From: Fibrisoma limi BUZ 3 | Lineage (GTDB): Bacteria > Bacteroidota > Bacteroidia > Cytophagales > Spirosomataceae | Assembly (NCBI RefSeq): GCF_000296815.2 | Contig: NZ_CAIT01000007.1 | Span: forward strand, 186,001 to 250,000 | DNA: 64,000 nt | Direction of reading: 5' to 3' | Shown here: positions 44,458 through 53,616 of the stretch, piece by piece | Layout: the number at the start of each line of letters is the position of its first letter | Numbering within the stretch: the stretch's first letter is position 1 | Position numbers and translations under genes: made by a program | The notes under the pieces: generated by a model | Told to the model about the DNA's origin: nothing | What the model saw: the letters and a program-made list of their open reading frames with translations, nothing else | The model's database searches: none

Positions 44458-44976
44458 TCAGTACGTCGGTTTATGATCAGTATCTGTACCGGATTGCGAC
44501 ACCTGTTGCATGTCGTCACTATCCGTTCCTGCTTCATCATCCTGTTCGGCGGCCTGTGCGTTATCCTTCGCATCGCGCTGCGCTTCCGGCGCATCCACCT
44601 CATCGGCTGATGCGTAATCATCCGGACCGTGGGTCGTGACATCGACCGTGCTGGTATTCGTTTTCTCCTGATTGGCAATGGCATTTTCCTTGCCTTCATC
44701 AGTAACTTCCATGGTGCTGTTATCCATGTCGCCCATACGGATAACGCCGTTATGGCTGTCCATGTCCATACTGCCTATACCTCGGTTGTTTCGGCCATCC
44801 TGACCACCTCGGATCTGTTCACTATCCAAACCATTGGAACTGTTTTCCATCTCCCGGCGGTGTTTGTTATCACTGACGGCCCGATCTACATCTGAATCGT
44901 CGGTACCGTATGGTCCTTGTGTCCGACCGCTGATTTGCGCTTCTTCACGATCGACACCTTTTTCTTCTTCTTTCAT
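44458..44976 (-). CDS. acidic, probably disordered hypothetical protein B
   Basis: The start at ATG 44976 gives MKEEEKGVDREEAQISGRTQ (172 residues). The frame continues to 45060, but that extension is hydrophobic and AT-rich and unlike the rest. The product is nearly all polar: Asp, Glu, Asn, Gly, Gln and Thr, with Met-Asp-Asn stretches (GSMDMDSHNG, RMGDMDNSTM). No domain or signal peptide. Like protein A it looks disordered. The two genes lie in the same direction 53 nt apart, likely one operon. Confidence 0.65.
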   Translation of the reverse strand: MKEEEKGVDREEAQISGRTQGPYGTDDSDVDRAVSDNKHRREMENSSNGLDSEQIRGGQDGRNNRGIGSMDMDSHNGVIRMGDMDNSTMEVTDEGKENAIANQEKTNTSTVDVTTHGPDDYASADEVDAPEAQRDAKDNAQAAEQDDEAGTDSDDMQQVSQSGTDTDHKPTY

Positions 44977-45112
44977 AACGTTAAGCCGGTTTATTACTAT
45001 GATTAACCTCCAAACGCCCAAAAAGTTTATGTCGCAAATAGGTGTACTCTCTGGCTGCATAGGTTAACAAAGGCACCGTTTTTCTCGCCATCGTGAACGC
45101 TATAAAACACAA

Positions 45113-45135
45113 AGACCCACCAGGCAGGCGGGTCT
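45113..45135 (-). terminator. probable intrinsic terminator of the sigma factor gene
   Basis: Minus-strand AGACCC (45135-45130) pairs with GGGTCT (45118-45113), with extra CC/GG pairing inside, followed by TTGTGTTTT. It lies 48 nt after the stop at 45183. Confidence 0.5.
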
Positions 45136-45182
45136 CTAGCAAGTAATAGAGGGTTTACAAACGTAGCATTGGTGACGTAGAA

Positions 45183-45737
45183 CTATTCTGCATAATGCTG
45201 CTGGTATAATCGGTTGACTTTGTCGCGACTTCGTTTCAGGCGCATCTTCACTGCACTGGGGGTTGCCTGATAAAGCTCAGCCAGGTCTTCTATACTGAGC
45301 CCCTTTTCGTATTTAAGCTCCAGCATCATTTTCTCCTCAGGAGCCATCCCATTCATAATAAGTTGCAACTGTCGGTGGCGATCATCAAGGTCCTGCGCCC
45401 CTTCGGAATCGGCCCGGTCGAATTCATCACTCTGGTCTGCTCCCATAGTTACAGTGTCCAGCCGTTTAGACAGCCGAATCTGATCCATGCAATAGTTGTG
45501 AGAAACGGAATACAACCAGGTAGAAAAGCTCGACCGTTGTTGGAACCGATCCAGCTTCGCGAACACTTTCAGAAAGATATCATGCGTAAAATCCTCGGCC
45601 CTAGCCGAATCCTGTGTTAACGACAAACAACGCCGATAAACCTTATTGACGTACCGAGTGTACAATGTTTCAAAACAAACATTCGGATCACTGGAGTAGT
45701 ACGTTTCAATAATCTCTTCGTCGCGTAAAGATTCCAT
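45183..45737 (-). CDS. ECF-type RNA polymerase sigma factor
   Basis: The Met at 45737 gives MESLRDEEIIETYYSSDPNV (184 residues); twelve extra residues upstream start weakly. Region 2 includes FETLYTRYVNKVYRRCLSLT, AEDFTHDIFLKVFAKLDRF, and SFSTWLYSVSHNYCMDQIR. Region 4 includes APEEKMMLELKYEKGLSIED followed by LAELYQATPSAVKMRLKRSR, the DNA-binding helix-turn-helix. No anti-sigma gene with a membrane helix is adjacent on either side, unlike SusCD-linked ECF sigmas in this phylum. Two acidic disordered proteins lie downstream and could be its regulon (inference). Confidence 0.9.
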   Translation of the reverse strand: MESLRDEEIIETYYSSDPNVCFETLYTRYVNKVYRRCLSLTQDSARAEDFTHDIFLKVFAKLDRFQQRSSFSTWLYSVSHNYCMDQIRLSKRLDTVTMGADQSDEFDRADSEGAQDLDDRHRQLQLIMNGMAPEEKMMLELKYEKGLSIEDLAELYQATPSAVKMRLKRSRDKVNRLYQQHYAE

Positions 45738-46411
45738 ACTGAGAGAGAATGTATAGTTACAAGTGGTGAACATTGCATGTAGCTACATGCAATTGATACA
45801 TATACGAGTAAGAGTATACTACGGTTTGACTGTATATGAAATATATAAGTATTCCTAAAAATAGATCAATGAAACTATAAAATACACTTAACAAGTTGCA
45901 CTTTTCAGTTCTTTAGCTGAGAATCGTCTCCATTATAGGCATCGAAATACCATTGCTATAGAATCAAAGCTGATAAAAGGTAAATTCCTTTGAAAAATCA
46001 CATTTATAACCCTACGTTCATTTGAGCGTATTCATGGATATTACTTGGTTTTAAGGTTAAAAAAACTATTTCTGATAACCTGTTTATCGGTTAATCAAGT
46101 ACTAGATCAGGTCTCAATTTTCCACAAATACATTTTAATGTTTTCATGTAAAATCTTTATGAATCGGCATTTCGGGCTTACAAAAGCAACTTTTGCAATA
46201 GAGAGCAACACCGTTTAGTAAATACCCTTCCTTATAGTAAATCATATCCTTAAAAAATCCCATTAGGCAGGGTCTTCGTTCTACATTTGACCCCTAACAA
46301 GCCTCCTGTACCAGTAGAGCCGCTTTTTACCGCTGGACATCCGGTCAGATGGTGATCACACTCACGTTACATGGTAGCTTCTATGTTTAAACACCTTTCA
46401 TCATTTGCCAA
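45738..46411. other. large AT-rich divergent intergenic region
   Basis: No coding frame is convincing. TACATTTG at 46282-46289 fits the -7 consensus and lies about 120 nt before the gene at 46412; no -33 partner is evident. The sequence before it is strongly AT-rich. Confidence 0.45.
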
Positions 46412-48109
46412 ATGAAAAAACTTCTATTTTCTCTGTTAACCTTTTCGATCTCTCTTGTATCGGCTTCAGCACAAACTATTGAGAACGCAACGGTTGTTGG
46501 TGCTACCACTAAGATCGCTGTTGTTTGCCCCGGTGGTACCTTCAATCTATCATTTGATCTGAAAAATTTCAAGTGTGCAGGAACTACGTTTACAGTAGAG
46601 CTGACAAAACCAGGTGGCAACGGCCCCGTAGTAGTCAATTCGCAAACAGTTGCGAATCCGCAGGCGTCAAACGTCGTTTCGGTTACCATGCCTAACGATG
46701 CACCCAACGAATCTCTGTATCAGGTTAAGGTGTACAGCACTCGACCATCTGGCTGTTCACGCGACCCGTTGCGGGCGACAAGTAATACGGTTAACCTCCG
46801 TGTTCGGACTGGCAACAGCGTTATGGCAGCGTATCAGTTACCGCCTTACAACACCAATCCTAAAGCCGGTCCGCTGAACATCTGCGCTGGTCAGGAATTT
46901 CGGCTGGCTGCTGTTCCATCTGAGGCTGGTCTGAACTACAACTGGACAGGTTTGGAAAGTGGTTTTGCTCCGCTGGTGAACGTAACGCCGAATGGCGAAA
47001 GAGTTCAGACCACCGCATTGGTTGCCGGCAATTACACGGCTACGGTAACGCCTTCATTCCCGGCCTCAAGCGGTTGTAGCGTGAGCGGTTCTGACATTGC
47101 CATCAATGTAAGCGGTGGAGCTACCAAGCCGCAGATTCAGGCTGCTAACTCAACTATCTGCGAAGGTGGCAAAACGACACTGTCGTTAACCAACAGCTGC
47201 GAGGGTACAGTTACCTGGAGCAACGGTATGTCAACTATCGGCTCAGGTAACAGCATTGATGTAATGCCGACTGGAACGACTAACTACACCGCTAAATGCA
47301 CCACTACGGGCCAGTGCAGCAGTTCACAGACCTCAGATCCATTGACGGTAACCGTTAGTTCAATCACGATCGACATGATTGCAGTTGGTGTTACCCCCCA
47401 GTCTCCAACCTCAGGTCCGCGCGCCGGCGATATTAAACTGAACCTGTCAAACGGCGATGTACTGACGTATCCGTCGCCCCGGATGTGGACGGCGCTTATC
47501 AGTGCCTGCCCGGGTGCCAGCAACGTTGAATCGGTTCAGATGCAGTTGACCGGCCCTGGTATCAACTTCGCTACGGTTGAGAACTTCGCGCCATATGCCC
47601 TGTTCTTCAACCAGGGTGAATCTACCTTCTACACGATCAACGATCCGGACCGTGCGATTGGCCCAGCGTTCAACAATGGCTGGCCAACTGGTAACTACAC
47701 GATTACGATCACGCCCCGCGACCAGGATGGTACGTCTTCTGGCGCCTTACCTAAAGATCGGACGCCGGCGGGTAACGCAGTGGGTGGTAAAACAGTCAAC
47801 TTCACTATTCAGGACCCTGTTTCAGCTCGGGTTGGCGTAAGTGAAAACACCAGCACAAAAGTTCGTCTGTATCCAAACCCAACTACTGATTACATCAGCG
47901 TAGAAGTAAACGCTGGTCTTCGTCAGCCGGTTACCGTGCAGCTATCGGATCTGCAAGGCCGCTCAGTGTATTCTAATTCAGTAACAACTACTGATGTGAT
48001 GCACCGTGAGCGAATCAATATCCAGAAACAGCCGCAAGGCCTGTACTTACTGAAAGTGGTGACGAAAGGTGGTGTTGAAACACTGAAAGTACTGAAAGCA
48101 CAGAATTAA
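46412..48109 (+). CDS. secreted Ig/PKD-like repeat protein with T9SS sorting domain
   Basis: A 565-residue protein: signal peptide 1-20 (MKKLLFSLLTFSISLVSASA), then beta-sandwich units with evenly spaced cysteines (KIAVVCPGGTFNLSFDLKNF; GPLNICAGQEFRLAAVPSEA; STICEGGKTTLSLTNSCEG). A sorting domain begins at VRLYPNPTTDYISVEV (about residue 483) and closes with LYLLKVVTKGGVETLKVLK. T9SS proteins are anchored to or released from the cell surface. Blocks of the CxGxxxxL type resemble gliding/adhesin-like surface proteins; no enzyme motif is seen. Terminators follow. Confidence 0.85.
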   Translation: MKKLLFSLLTFSISLVSASAQTIENATVVGATTKIAVVCPGGTFNLSFDLKNFKCAGTTFTVELTKPGGNGPVVVNSQTVANPQASNVVSVTMPNDAPNESLYQVKVYSTRPSGCSRDPLRATSNTVNLRVRTGNSVMAAYQLPPYNTNPKAGPLNICAGQEFRLAAVPSEAGLNYNWTGLESGFAPLVNVTPNGERVQTTALVAGNYTATVTPSFPASSGCSVSGSDIAINVSGGATKPQIQAANSTICEGGKTTLSLTNSCEGTVTWSNGMSTIGSGNSIDVMPTGTTNYTAKCTTTGQCSSSQTSDPLTVTVSSITIDMIAVGVTPQSPTSGPRAGDIKLNLSNGDVLTYPSPRMWTALISACPGASNVESVQMQLTGPGINFATVENFAPYALFFNQGESTFYTINDPDRAIGPAFNNGWPTGNYTITITPRDQDGTSSGALPKDRTPAGNAVGGKTVNFTIQDPVSARVGVSENTSTKVRLYPNPTTDYISVEVNAGLRQPVTVQLSDLQGRSVYSNSVTTTDVMHRERINIQKQPQGLYLLKVVTKGGVETLKVLKAQN

Positions 48110-48135
48110 TTTAATAGTTGGATAAAGCGTAATGT

Positions 48136-48169
48136 AAAAAGCGGGCTGACGATGTCGGCCCGCTTTTTT
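48136..48169 (+). terminator. intrinsic terminator of the T9SS cargo gene
   Basis: GCGGGCTGA (48141-48149) pairs with 48155-48163 (one G-U) and is followed by TTTTTT; an A-run precedes it. 26 nt after the stop codon. Confidence 0.85.
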
Positions 48170-48384
48170 GTGATCATACATCGCCGACAACTAAGTTAAC
48201 GTGCTTTATTGGCAGCTCTTTTTCATCGGCATTTTCCTCGTGCTTTGGCCTTCACAAATCCTATATCAACGCTAATGTCCCTGATTGGTGCCGCTAATAG
48301 TCAGGGGTTCTAGTCGCTTCGTTTTTCAACACTGACACACTGACAATACGACAATCAGCGCCTGATCCTGTTAATCAATAACAG

Positions 48385-48417
48385 AAAACCCTTTCGGTTT
48401 AGAACCGAAAGGGTTTT
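48385..48417. terminator. 15-bp bidirectional terminator
   Basis: AAAACCCTTTCGGTT (48385-48399) pairs perfectly with 48403-48417 around TAG, with A-run before and T-run after, so it works from both strands. It ends the SusD gene on the minus strand. Confidence 0.8.
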
Positions 48418-48493
48418 TACGTTTGGGACAGCTACGTGTTTCCATAGCTACCCTGTTCATATTCTACTAGATTGAGGTCTGCTTACACGCAAA

Positions 48494-50020
48494 CTAATCA
48501 ACATCCCAGAACAAGCGGCTGGTAAACACGTCAATCGTACCCTGACTAGTTACGTTGGCCGTATTCGAGCCAGCTTCGGTGTTCGGGTAGAATAGTCGCA
48601 CCGGCCGACGAGCGTCGGTTACCTGAACGCTCTGGGGCGTAACGGGCTGCCCCGTCTTCCGGTACTCCGACCAGGCTTCAAAACCGCTCAGGTTTGCATG
48701 AGCCAGCCATTTCTGCGTGGCGATAGCAACCACCTTATCGGTCGACGCGTCCCAGTCGTAGTTGTTGATCTTGCTGCCTTTATACGCGTCAGCACCGGCC
48801 GTATTGGCACCCAGTGCCCGGAACGATTGCTTGATACCTTCCTCAAAGTACGACTTGGCTGTTCCAGACAACGTAACGTCGGGGAAGCGTTGTTTGGCCT
48901 CGGCCAGATTCAACTGCACTTCGGCCGCCGTCATGATAACGAATGGCCGGTTAAACTGGCCTCGAATCAGCAGACTTGGACCAACGGCGCTGGTATTGGC
49001 AGGCAGGTAACCTGACGAAGCGCCGAACGGTGTACCGGTGTAGTTAGCCGCTACTTCACGAGCTGTGCTGACGCCTGGAGTAGATTGGTTTTCATTTCCA
49101 ACGGCGTAGGCAATGCGCTTCAGGCGGAGTGTGTCACCCGAAGTTTTCAGGGTACTGACCAGAAACTGCGTGATACGCGGGTAGTTGTTCAGCGCCCGGC
49201 GAGCTCCCGTTTCGCTGTAACCCCAGCGATCATAAATTGGGTTGATCTTGCCGGCAGTGGCTACATAGAAGCTCGGACCACCAACACCCACGTCTTCGCC
49301 CGTAATGAAGCCGGAGCCACCCGTTACGATCTTGTTGATCTCCGTCTTGATATAAGACTCCCTACCTGCCACGCGGGCCTGACGCATCAGAATCCGCATT
49401 TTTACAGAATTTGCAAACTGCGCCCATTTGGTCGTGTTGCCGCCAAACATGATATCGGCTGATCCGAACGTTCCCGAAAACGCATTGGCCTTGATGTCCA
49501 CGATAGCCTCATCCAAAAGAGTAATCAGCGATTCGTAGACAGCCTTCTGATCATCAAATTTAGGAGCCAGCACGGCGTTTGCCTTCAATGCTTCTGTGTA
49601 AGGCAGATTTCCGTACATGTCCACCAATTGCTGATAAATCATGGCTTTCATCACTTTAGCGGGGCCTTTCAGAAACTTCTGACCGGTCGCGTCGGCATTG
49701 TCAATCACAAACTGATAATCATTCAGGTTGTCGTAATAGCCATCCCAATAGTTAAAATCCCCATTGGTGAAATTATAAGCGAATTGCGTGGTGCTGATAA
49801 TGTACCCGTTAGACTGCGTCCACTGCCCCGACCAGTACTCACCCAGTTCGTTTATGCCGAGCAGGTTCTGCGTAGTTGTATTCTGGGCATTGGTAAACAC
49901 GAAGTTCGGCGTGGCCGTTGGCAGCGTGTTCGGGTTAGTGTTGATATCAAAGAAAGACTCCTTACAGGCACTGTTGGCCAGCGTCAGAGCGGTTAATAGA
50001 AAAGCAACTTTTAGTTTCAT
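48494..50020 (-). CDS. SusD/RagB-like nutrient-binding outer-membrane lipoprotein (SusD-like_2), pair 1
   Basis: A 508-residue protein. The lipoprotein signal has Cys19 in LANSACK, followed by the typical FFDINTNPNTL start of SusD-like_2 proteins. TPR-like helical segments such as VMKAMIYQQLVDMYGNLPYT and SLITLLDEAIVDIKA match the family. SusD proteins cap the SusC barrel and capture the nutrient at the cell surface. The gene follows SusC by 21 nt, so they form one operon (SusC 50042-53278). Substrate unknown; no glycosidase nearby. Confidence 0.92.
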   Translation of the reverse strand: MKLKVAFLLTALTLANSACKESFFDINTNPNTLPTATPNFVFTNAQNTTTQNLLGINELGEYWSGQWTQSNGYIISTTQFAYNFTNGDFNYWDGYYDNLNDYQFVIDNADATGQKFLKGPAKVMKAMIYQQLVDMYGNLPYTEALKANAVLAPKFDDQKAVYESLITLLDEAIVDIKANAFSGTFGSADIMFGGNTTKWAQFANSVKMRILMRQARVAGRESYIKTEINKIVTGGSGFITGEDVGVGGPSFYVATAGKINPIYDRWGYSETGARRALNNYPRITQFLVSTLKTSGDTLRLKRIAYAVGNENQSTPGVSTAREVAANYTGTPFGASSGYLPANTSAVGPSLLIRGQFNRPFVIMTAAEVQLNLAEAKQRFPDVTLSGTAKSYFEEGIKQSFRALGANTAGADAYKGSKINNYDWDASTDKVVAIATQKWLAHANLSGFEAWSEYRKTGQPVTPQSVQVTDARRPVRLFYPNTEAGSNTANVTSQGTIDVFTSRLFWDVD

Positions 50021-50041
50021 GTCGGTCAGAATGACGGATGG

Positions 50042-53000
50042 TTAGAATGTCAGGTTAAGATTGATACCGTACTGCCGCACCGGTGGTGTTTGCAGCGTAT
50101 TGTTGATACCAATACCAACTGCCGTGTTCGTTGACGGAATCCCAATGTCGCCCGGTGACGGGTTACCCTGGTAGCTGAATTCCGGGTCGGTGTAGTAGTT
50201 CTTCTTGTCCACGAATGTGAATACGTTACGACCATACAGGGCGATACTGCCTCCTGAAAAAAGCCGCGTCTTCGACAGCAGGCTTTGCGGGAAGCTGTAC
50301 GACAGGTTAATGTCACGGAGTTTGATGAACCAGGCCGGCGTAACGAAGTTTTCGGCAATCAGGCGGTAGCTGTCCACCCATAGACCATATTCGGCCTCAC
50401 GTACCTGAACGGTCGTGTTCGGCGTAACCGTTACGCCATCCGAACCAAGAATTGCTGAGTTCGGGAAGATGTGCGGGTAGCGATTCTCGGTCCACTTACC
50501 GGATCCGGTGAAGGTCATCTGACGGCCCAGATCGCTGTACATTACGTTACCACCCCGATATTCGAAATTGAACGTAAACCCAAAGTTACCATACTCAACC
50601 TTCGAGCCGAGACCGGCAATGTGACGAGGCAACGTACCACCCCGGGGAGTCAGCGTCGTCTGGCGGAGGGGATAGCCCGTCGTCGGATTCACCAGTACAT
50701 AGCCTGAACCATCCGGAGCGTACTGATAACCGTCAGTTTTCAGGATGGGGAATCGCTCCCCTTTAATGACGTTCGTGTTGGCGTATGAATAACCACCGTA
50801 CTGGAACTCGTTGATGCCAGGATACAGGTCGATTACTTTGTTGTCGTTGTATGAATACCGCAGGCTGGCATCCCAGGTAAATTTACCACCCCGGGCGATG
50901 AGGTATTTCACTTCGGCTTCATAACCCCAGTTCTTGGTTTCACCGACGTTGATCAACAGGCTGCTAAAGCCCGTGGTATTCGGCACACGCACCGTAATTA
51001 CCTGACCTTCCGACCGCTGCGAATACGCTGATACGTCAACATTGATTCGGTCGTTCAACAACTGAAACTCACCACCGATTTCGGTTGAATACACAACCTC
51101 AGGGCGCAGATTTGCATCAGGCAGGCGATTACCTACCGTCAAACCGACCGTGTTACCATAGGGGAAACCACCCCCGTTGCCATACGCCAGGTCCAGTCCA
51201 TAGAGCGGAATGTTGTCGTTTGCGTTCTTGTTGTAGTTCGCCCGGATTTTGGCGTAGTTCAGGAACGACGACTTGATGGCGGGGAAAGCGTCGGTTGCGA
51301 TGAACGAAACGGCCGCCCCGTAGTACGGATACGACCATGAGTTAGTTGGCCGGGTCGACTTGTAGAAACGAGACGTCTGGTCATACCGGAACGTACCGTT
51401 CAGAATCAACCAGTTTTTATAGTTCGACGTCAGGTCGGCGTAATAACCTACCCGGCGCTCCTGCGTGTTGTTCTCTCCCCCGGTCAGTTCGCCCTGCCGG
51501 TTCGCTACGTTATAAACGTCAGGTACTACAATTGAACTTGATCCTACAGCAATGCCTTTCGTTGTACGCTGATACACGCTGTTACCCAGAATCAACTTAT
51601 TCTGGAATGCACCAAACGTCTTATCGGCCTGAATCAGGAATTCATTGTTGACTACGTTCTCCGTGCCGGAGTAATCCAGTATAGAACCGAGAACGTCTGA
51701 AATAGCCCGGTAGATACCCGTACCATCGCCCTCACGGAAGAACGGTTCGGGAATGAACGACTTCGTTTTGGCCCAATCTGAGTAGATAAACTTACCCGTT
51801 GTGTTCTTACCCGTCCGCGAGTTGTTCATCACGCCAAGCCGTTCGGTGAACGTCAGCCAGGGCGTTGCGCGCAGGTTCAGGTTGATGTTTCCGTTCAGGT
51901 TCGCGTCCTTGTATTTGGCCCGGTTGTTATCGGCTTCGAAATACGGGTTATTGTAGTAGTCGTTATAGAATCCGTTGGGATTGGCCAGCGGATTGGTCTG
52001 CCAGTCGCGAAGTTCACTAAGGGGCAGGTTGGCCGGCTGGTTAATTACGTTGAAATAAAAATCAGACGTTGTCCGGTCGTAGGCGGCCTGAACATAAGCA
52101 GCGTTGAAACCGGCTGTCAGCTTACCGTATTCTTTCGTTCCCGACAGACGTGCGCCCGTCCGCTCACTCTTATCGTGAGGAACGATACCGGCAATCTTCT
52201 GATTCTCCAGCGACAGGTAGAACGAACTTGTTTCATCGCCCCCCTGAAAACTTACCTGGTTGTTCATCGACACGCCTGTATCGAATGCTTTCCGTCGACC
52301 GTTTTTAACGGCCGCGTAGGGAACAATTAGCTGGCTGCCATCTTCGGCCGTACGACCCAGAATACGTAGCGAGCCATCGAAGGGATCGCCAAACTGCTGG
52401 TTCTCGTACGAACGCCAGTTACCCTGCATCCGAACCAGCGGATCGTTGCTGTAACCGGCCGAGCCGTAGGCGGGATAATAGTGTGAACCAGAGCCGAACT
52501 TAGTCTGGAACTGAGGCAGGAAGCTAATCTGCTCGATGTTGGTGCTGTTTGAATAACTCACCCGCAGTTTGCCTTTCGTTCCTTTCTTGGTCGTGATCAG
52601 AATAGCCCCGTTGATACCGGCTGAACCATACAACGTAGCGGCCTGACCACCTTTCAGAATCGACACGCTCTCGATGTCGTTCGGGTTGATTGTAGCCAGA
52701 ATAGTCGAGGTTGTCTGCATACCGTCCAGCACGACCAGTGCTTCGTTGTTACCGGTCAGCGAGCGGTAACCACGTAGCACGACTTTCACGGCCGGATCTA
52801 CGCTGTTGTTGACGTTATAAACAGCCAACCCCGTTACCTTGCCGGAGAGCGCCTGCGCCAACTGAGGAGAGCGGCCCACCGTTACGTCGCCGGTTTCAAC
52901 CTTCGACACGGCATAGCCAATTTCGCGCTGGCTTTTCCGAATTCCCTGGGCGGTTACGACAATCTCCTGGAGATTAGACGCATCCGGTTTAAGCGAAAAG

Positions 53001-53278
53001 TTGATTGTCGACTGCCCATCTACTTTGATGCTTTGCGTGGCAAAACCGATGAAGCTAGCCTGTAGTTCACTCCCCCGGGCAGCCGAAATCCGGTAGGTGC
53101 CGTCGGCATCGGTCGTTGTTCCCTGCGTTGTTCCTTTGATGAGGATGCTTACCCCCGGCAGCGGGGTGTTGTCTTCGGCCGATACGACCTTTCCGGTAAT
53201 GGCCCGATCCTGAGCTGATACCAGTTGGGGAATAGCAAACAAACACAGTAGAAACTGCGTCAGTAGAAATTTACGCAT
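50042..53278 (-). CDS. SusC/RagA TonB-linked outer-membrane transporter, pair 1
   Basis: A 1,078-residue protein with signal peptide 1-22. Residues ~25-110 form the carboxypeptidase-regulatory-like domain (GKVVSAEDNTPLPGVSILIK, GTTTDADGTYRIS). A TonB-box-containing linker and plug follow (~115-235), with the SusC signature NDIESVSILKGGQAATLYGS and ILITTKKG. The large barrel runs to the end, closing in GINLNLTF. Energy from TonB drives uptake of the ligand delivered by SusD. A promoter-like -33/-7 pair lies 46-77 nt upstream. No anti-sigma N-terminal signalling domain (STN) is visible. Confidence 0.95.
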   Translation of the reverse strand: MRKFLLTQFLLCLFAIPQLVSAQDRAITGKVVSAEDNTPLPGVSILIKGTTQGTTTDADGTYRISAARGSELQASFIGFATQSIKVDGQSTINFSLKPDASNLQEIVVTAQGIRKSQREIGYAVSKVETGDVTVGRSPQLAQALSGKVTGLAVYNVNNSVDPAVKVVLRGYRSLTGNNEALVVLDGMQTTSTILATINPNDIESVSILKGGQAATLYGSAGINGAILITTKKGTKGKLRVSYSNSTNIEQISFLPQFQTKFGSGSHYYPAYGSAGYSNDPLVRMQGNWRSYENQQFGDPFDGSLRILGRTAEDGSQLIVPYAAVKNGRRKAFDTGVSMNNQVSFQGGDETSSFYLSLENQKIAGIVPHDKSERTGARLSGTKEYGKLTAGFNAAYVQAAYDRTTSDFYFNVINQPANLPLSELRDWQTNPLANPNGFYNDYYNNPYFEADNNRAKYKDANLNGNINLNLRATPWLTFTERLGVMNNSRTGKNTTGKFIYSDWAKTKSFIPEPFFREGDGTGIYRAISDVLGSILDYSGTENVVNNEFLIQADKTFGAFQNKLILGNSVYQRTTKGIAVGSSSIVVPDVYNVANRQGELTGGENNTQERRVGYYADLTSNYKNWLILNGTFRYDQTSRFYKSTRPTNSWSYPYYGAAVSFIATDAFPAIKSSFLNYAKIRANYNKNANDNIPLYGLDLAYGNGGGFPYGNTVGLTVGNRLPDANLRPEVVYSTEIGGEFQLLNDRINVDVSAYSQRSEGQVITVRVPNTTGFSSLLINVGETKNWGYEAEVKYLIARGGKFTWDASLRYSYNDNKVIDLYPGINEFQYGGYSYANTNVIKGERFPILKTDGYQYAPDGSGYVLVNPTTGYPLRQTTLTPRGGTLPRHIAGLGSKVEYGNFGFTFNFEYRGGNVMYSDLGRQMTFTGSGKWTENRYPHIFPNSAILGSDGVTVTPNTTVQVREAEYGLWVDSYRLIAENFVTPAWFIKLRDINLSYSFPQSLLSKTRLFSGGSIALYGRNVFTFVDKKNYYTDPEFSYQGNPSPGDIGIPSTNTAVGIGINNTLQTPPVRQYGINLNLTF

Positions 53279-53323
53279 AAAGTTAATTTAGGTTAGAGAT
53301 GTTGCTAATTGGCACTTAAATTC

Positions 53324-53355
53324 CAAAATTAGGACAAAATAAAGTCTTTAACAAT
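53324..53355 (-). promoter_or_regulatory. Bacteroidota-type promoter for SusC pair 1
   Basis: On the minus strand ATTG (53355-53352) and TAATTTTG (53331-53324) are separated by 20 nt, close to the TTTG-N19-21-TAnnTTTG consensus. The start codon is 46 nt downstream of the -7 element. Confidence 0.5.
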
Positions 53356-53533
53356 ATATGGTTTATAGATATTTTCAAAGAACATACTATTGATTTGTCT
53401 GCATATCAGCCAATAATATTGCGAAACGCCACTTTTAGCTATTAAAATGCACAAGTAATGTATCTTATTTAAGTTAGTTATTTATTACTAGGTATAAAAA
53501 TTGAACACACTATTTTACTAATCATTTTCAAGC

Positions 53534-53571
53534 AAAAATACCGGGCAGTCGGCCGACTACCCGGTATTTTT
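53534..53571 (-). terminator. terminator after SusD pair 2
   Basis: AAAAATACCGGG (53534-53545) pairs with 53560-53571, with an inner palindrome AGTCGGCCGACT (53547-53558). T-runs flank both ends. It separates the two SusCD operons. Confidence 0.85.
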
Positions 53572-53616
53572 GTACTTTTTCGAGTTCTTTTTACGAACCC
53601 CTTCACGAATCAGGAC

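Larger units (their letters stand above)
48110..48493. other. convergent intergenic region with two terminators
   Basis: Apart from the hairpins at 48136-48169 and 48385-48417 nothing is seen. Confidence 0.5.
53279..53616. other. intergenic region between the two SusCD operons
   Basis: Holds the terminator at 53534-53571 and the promoter at 53324-53355; no gene. Confidence 0.6.
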
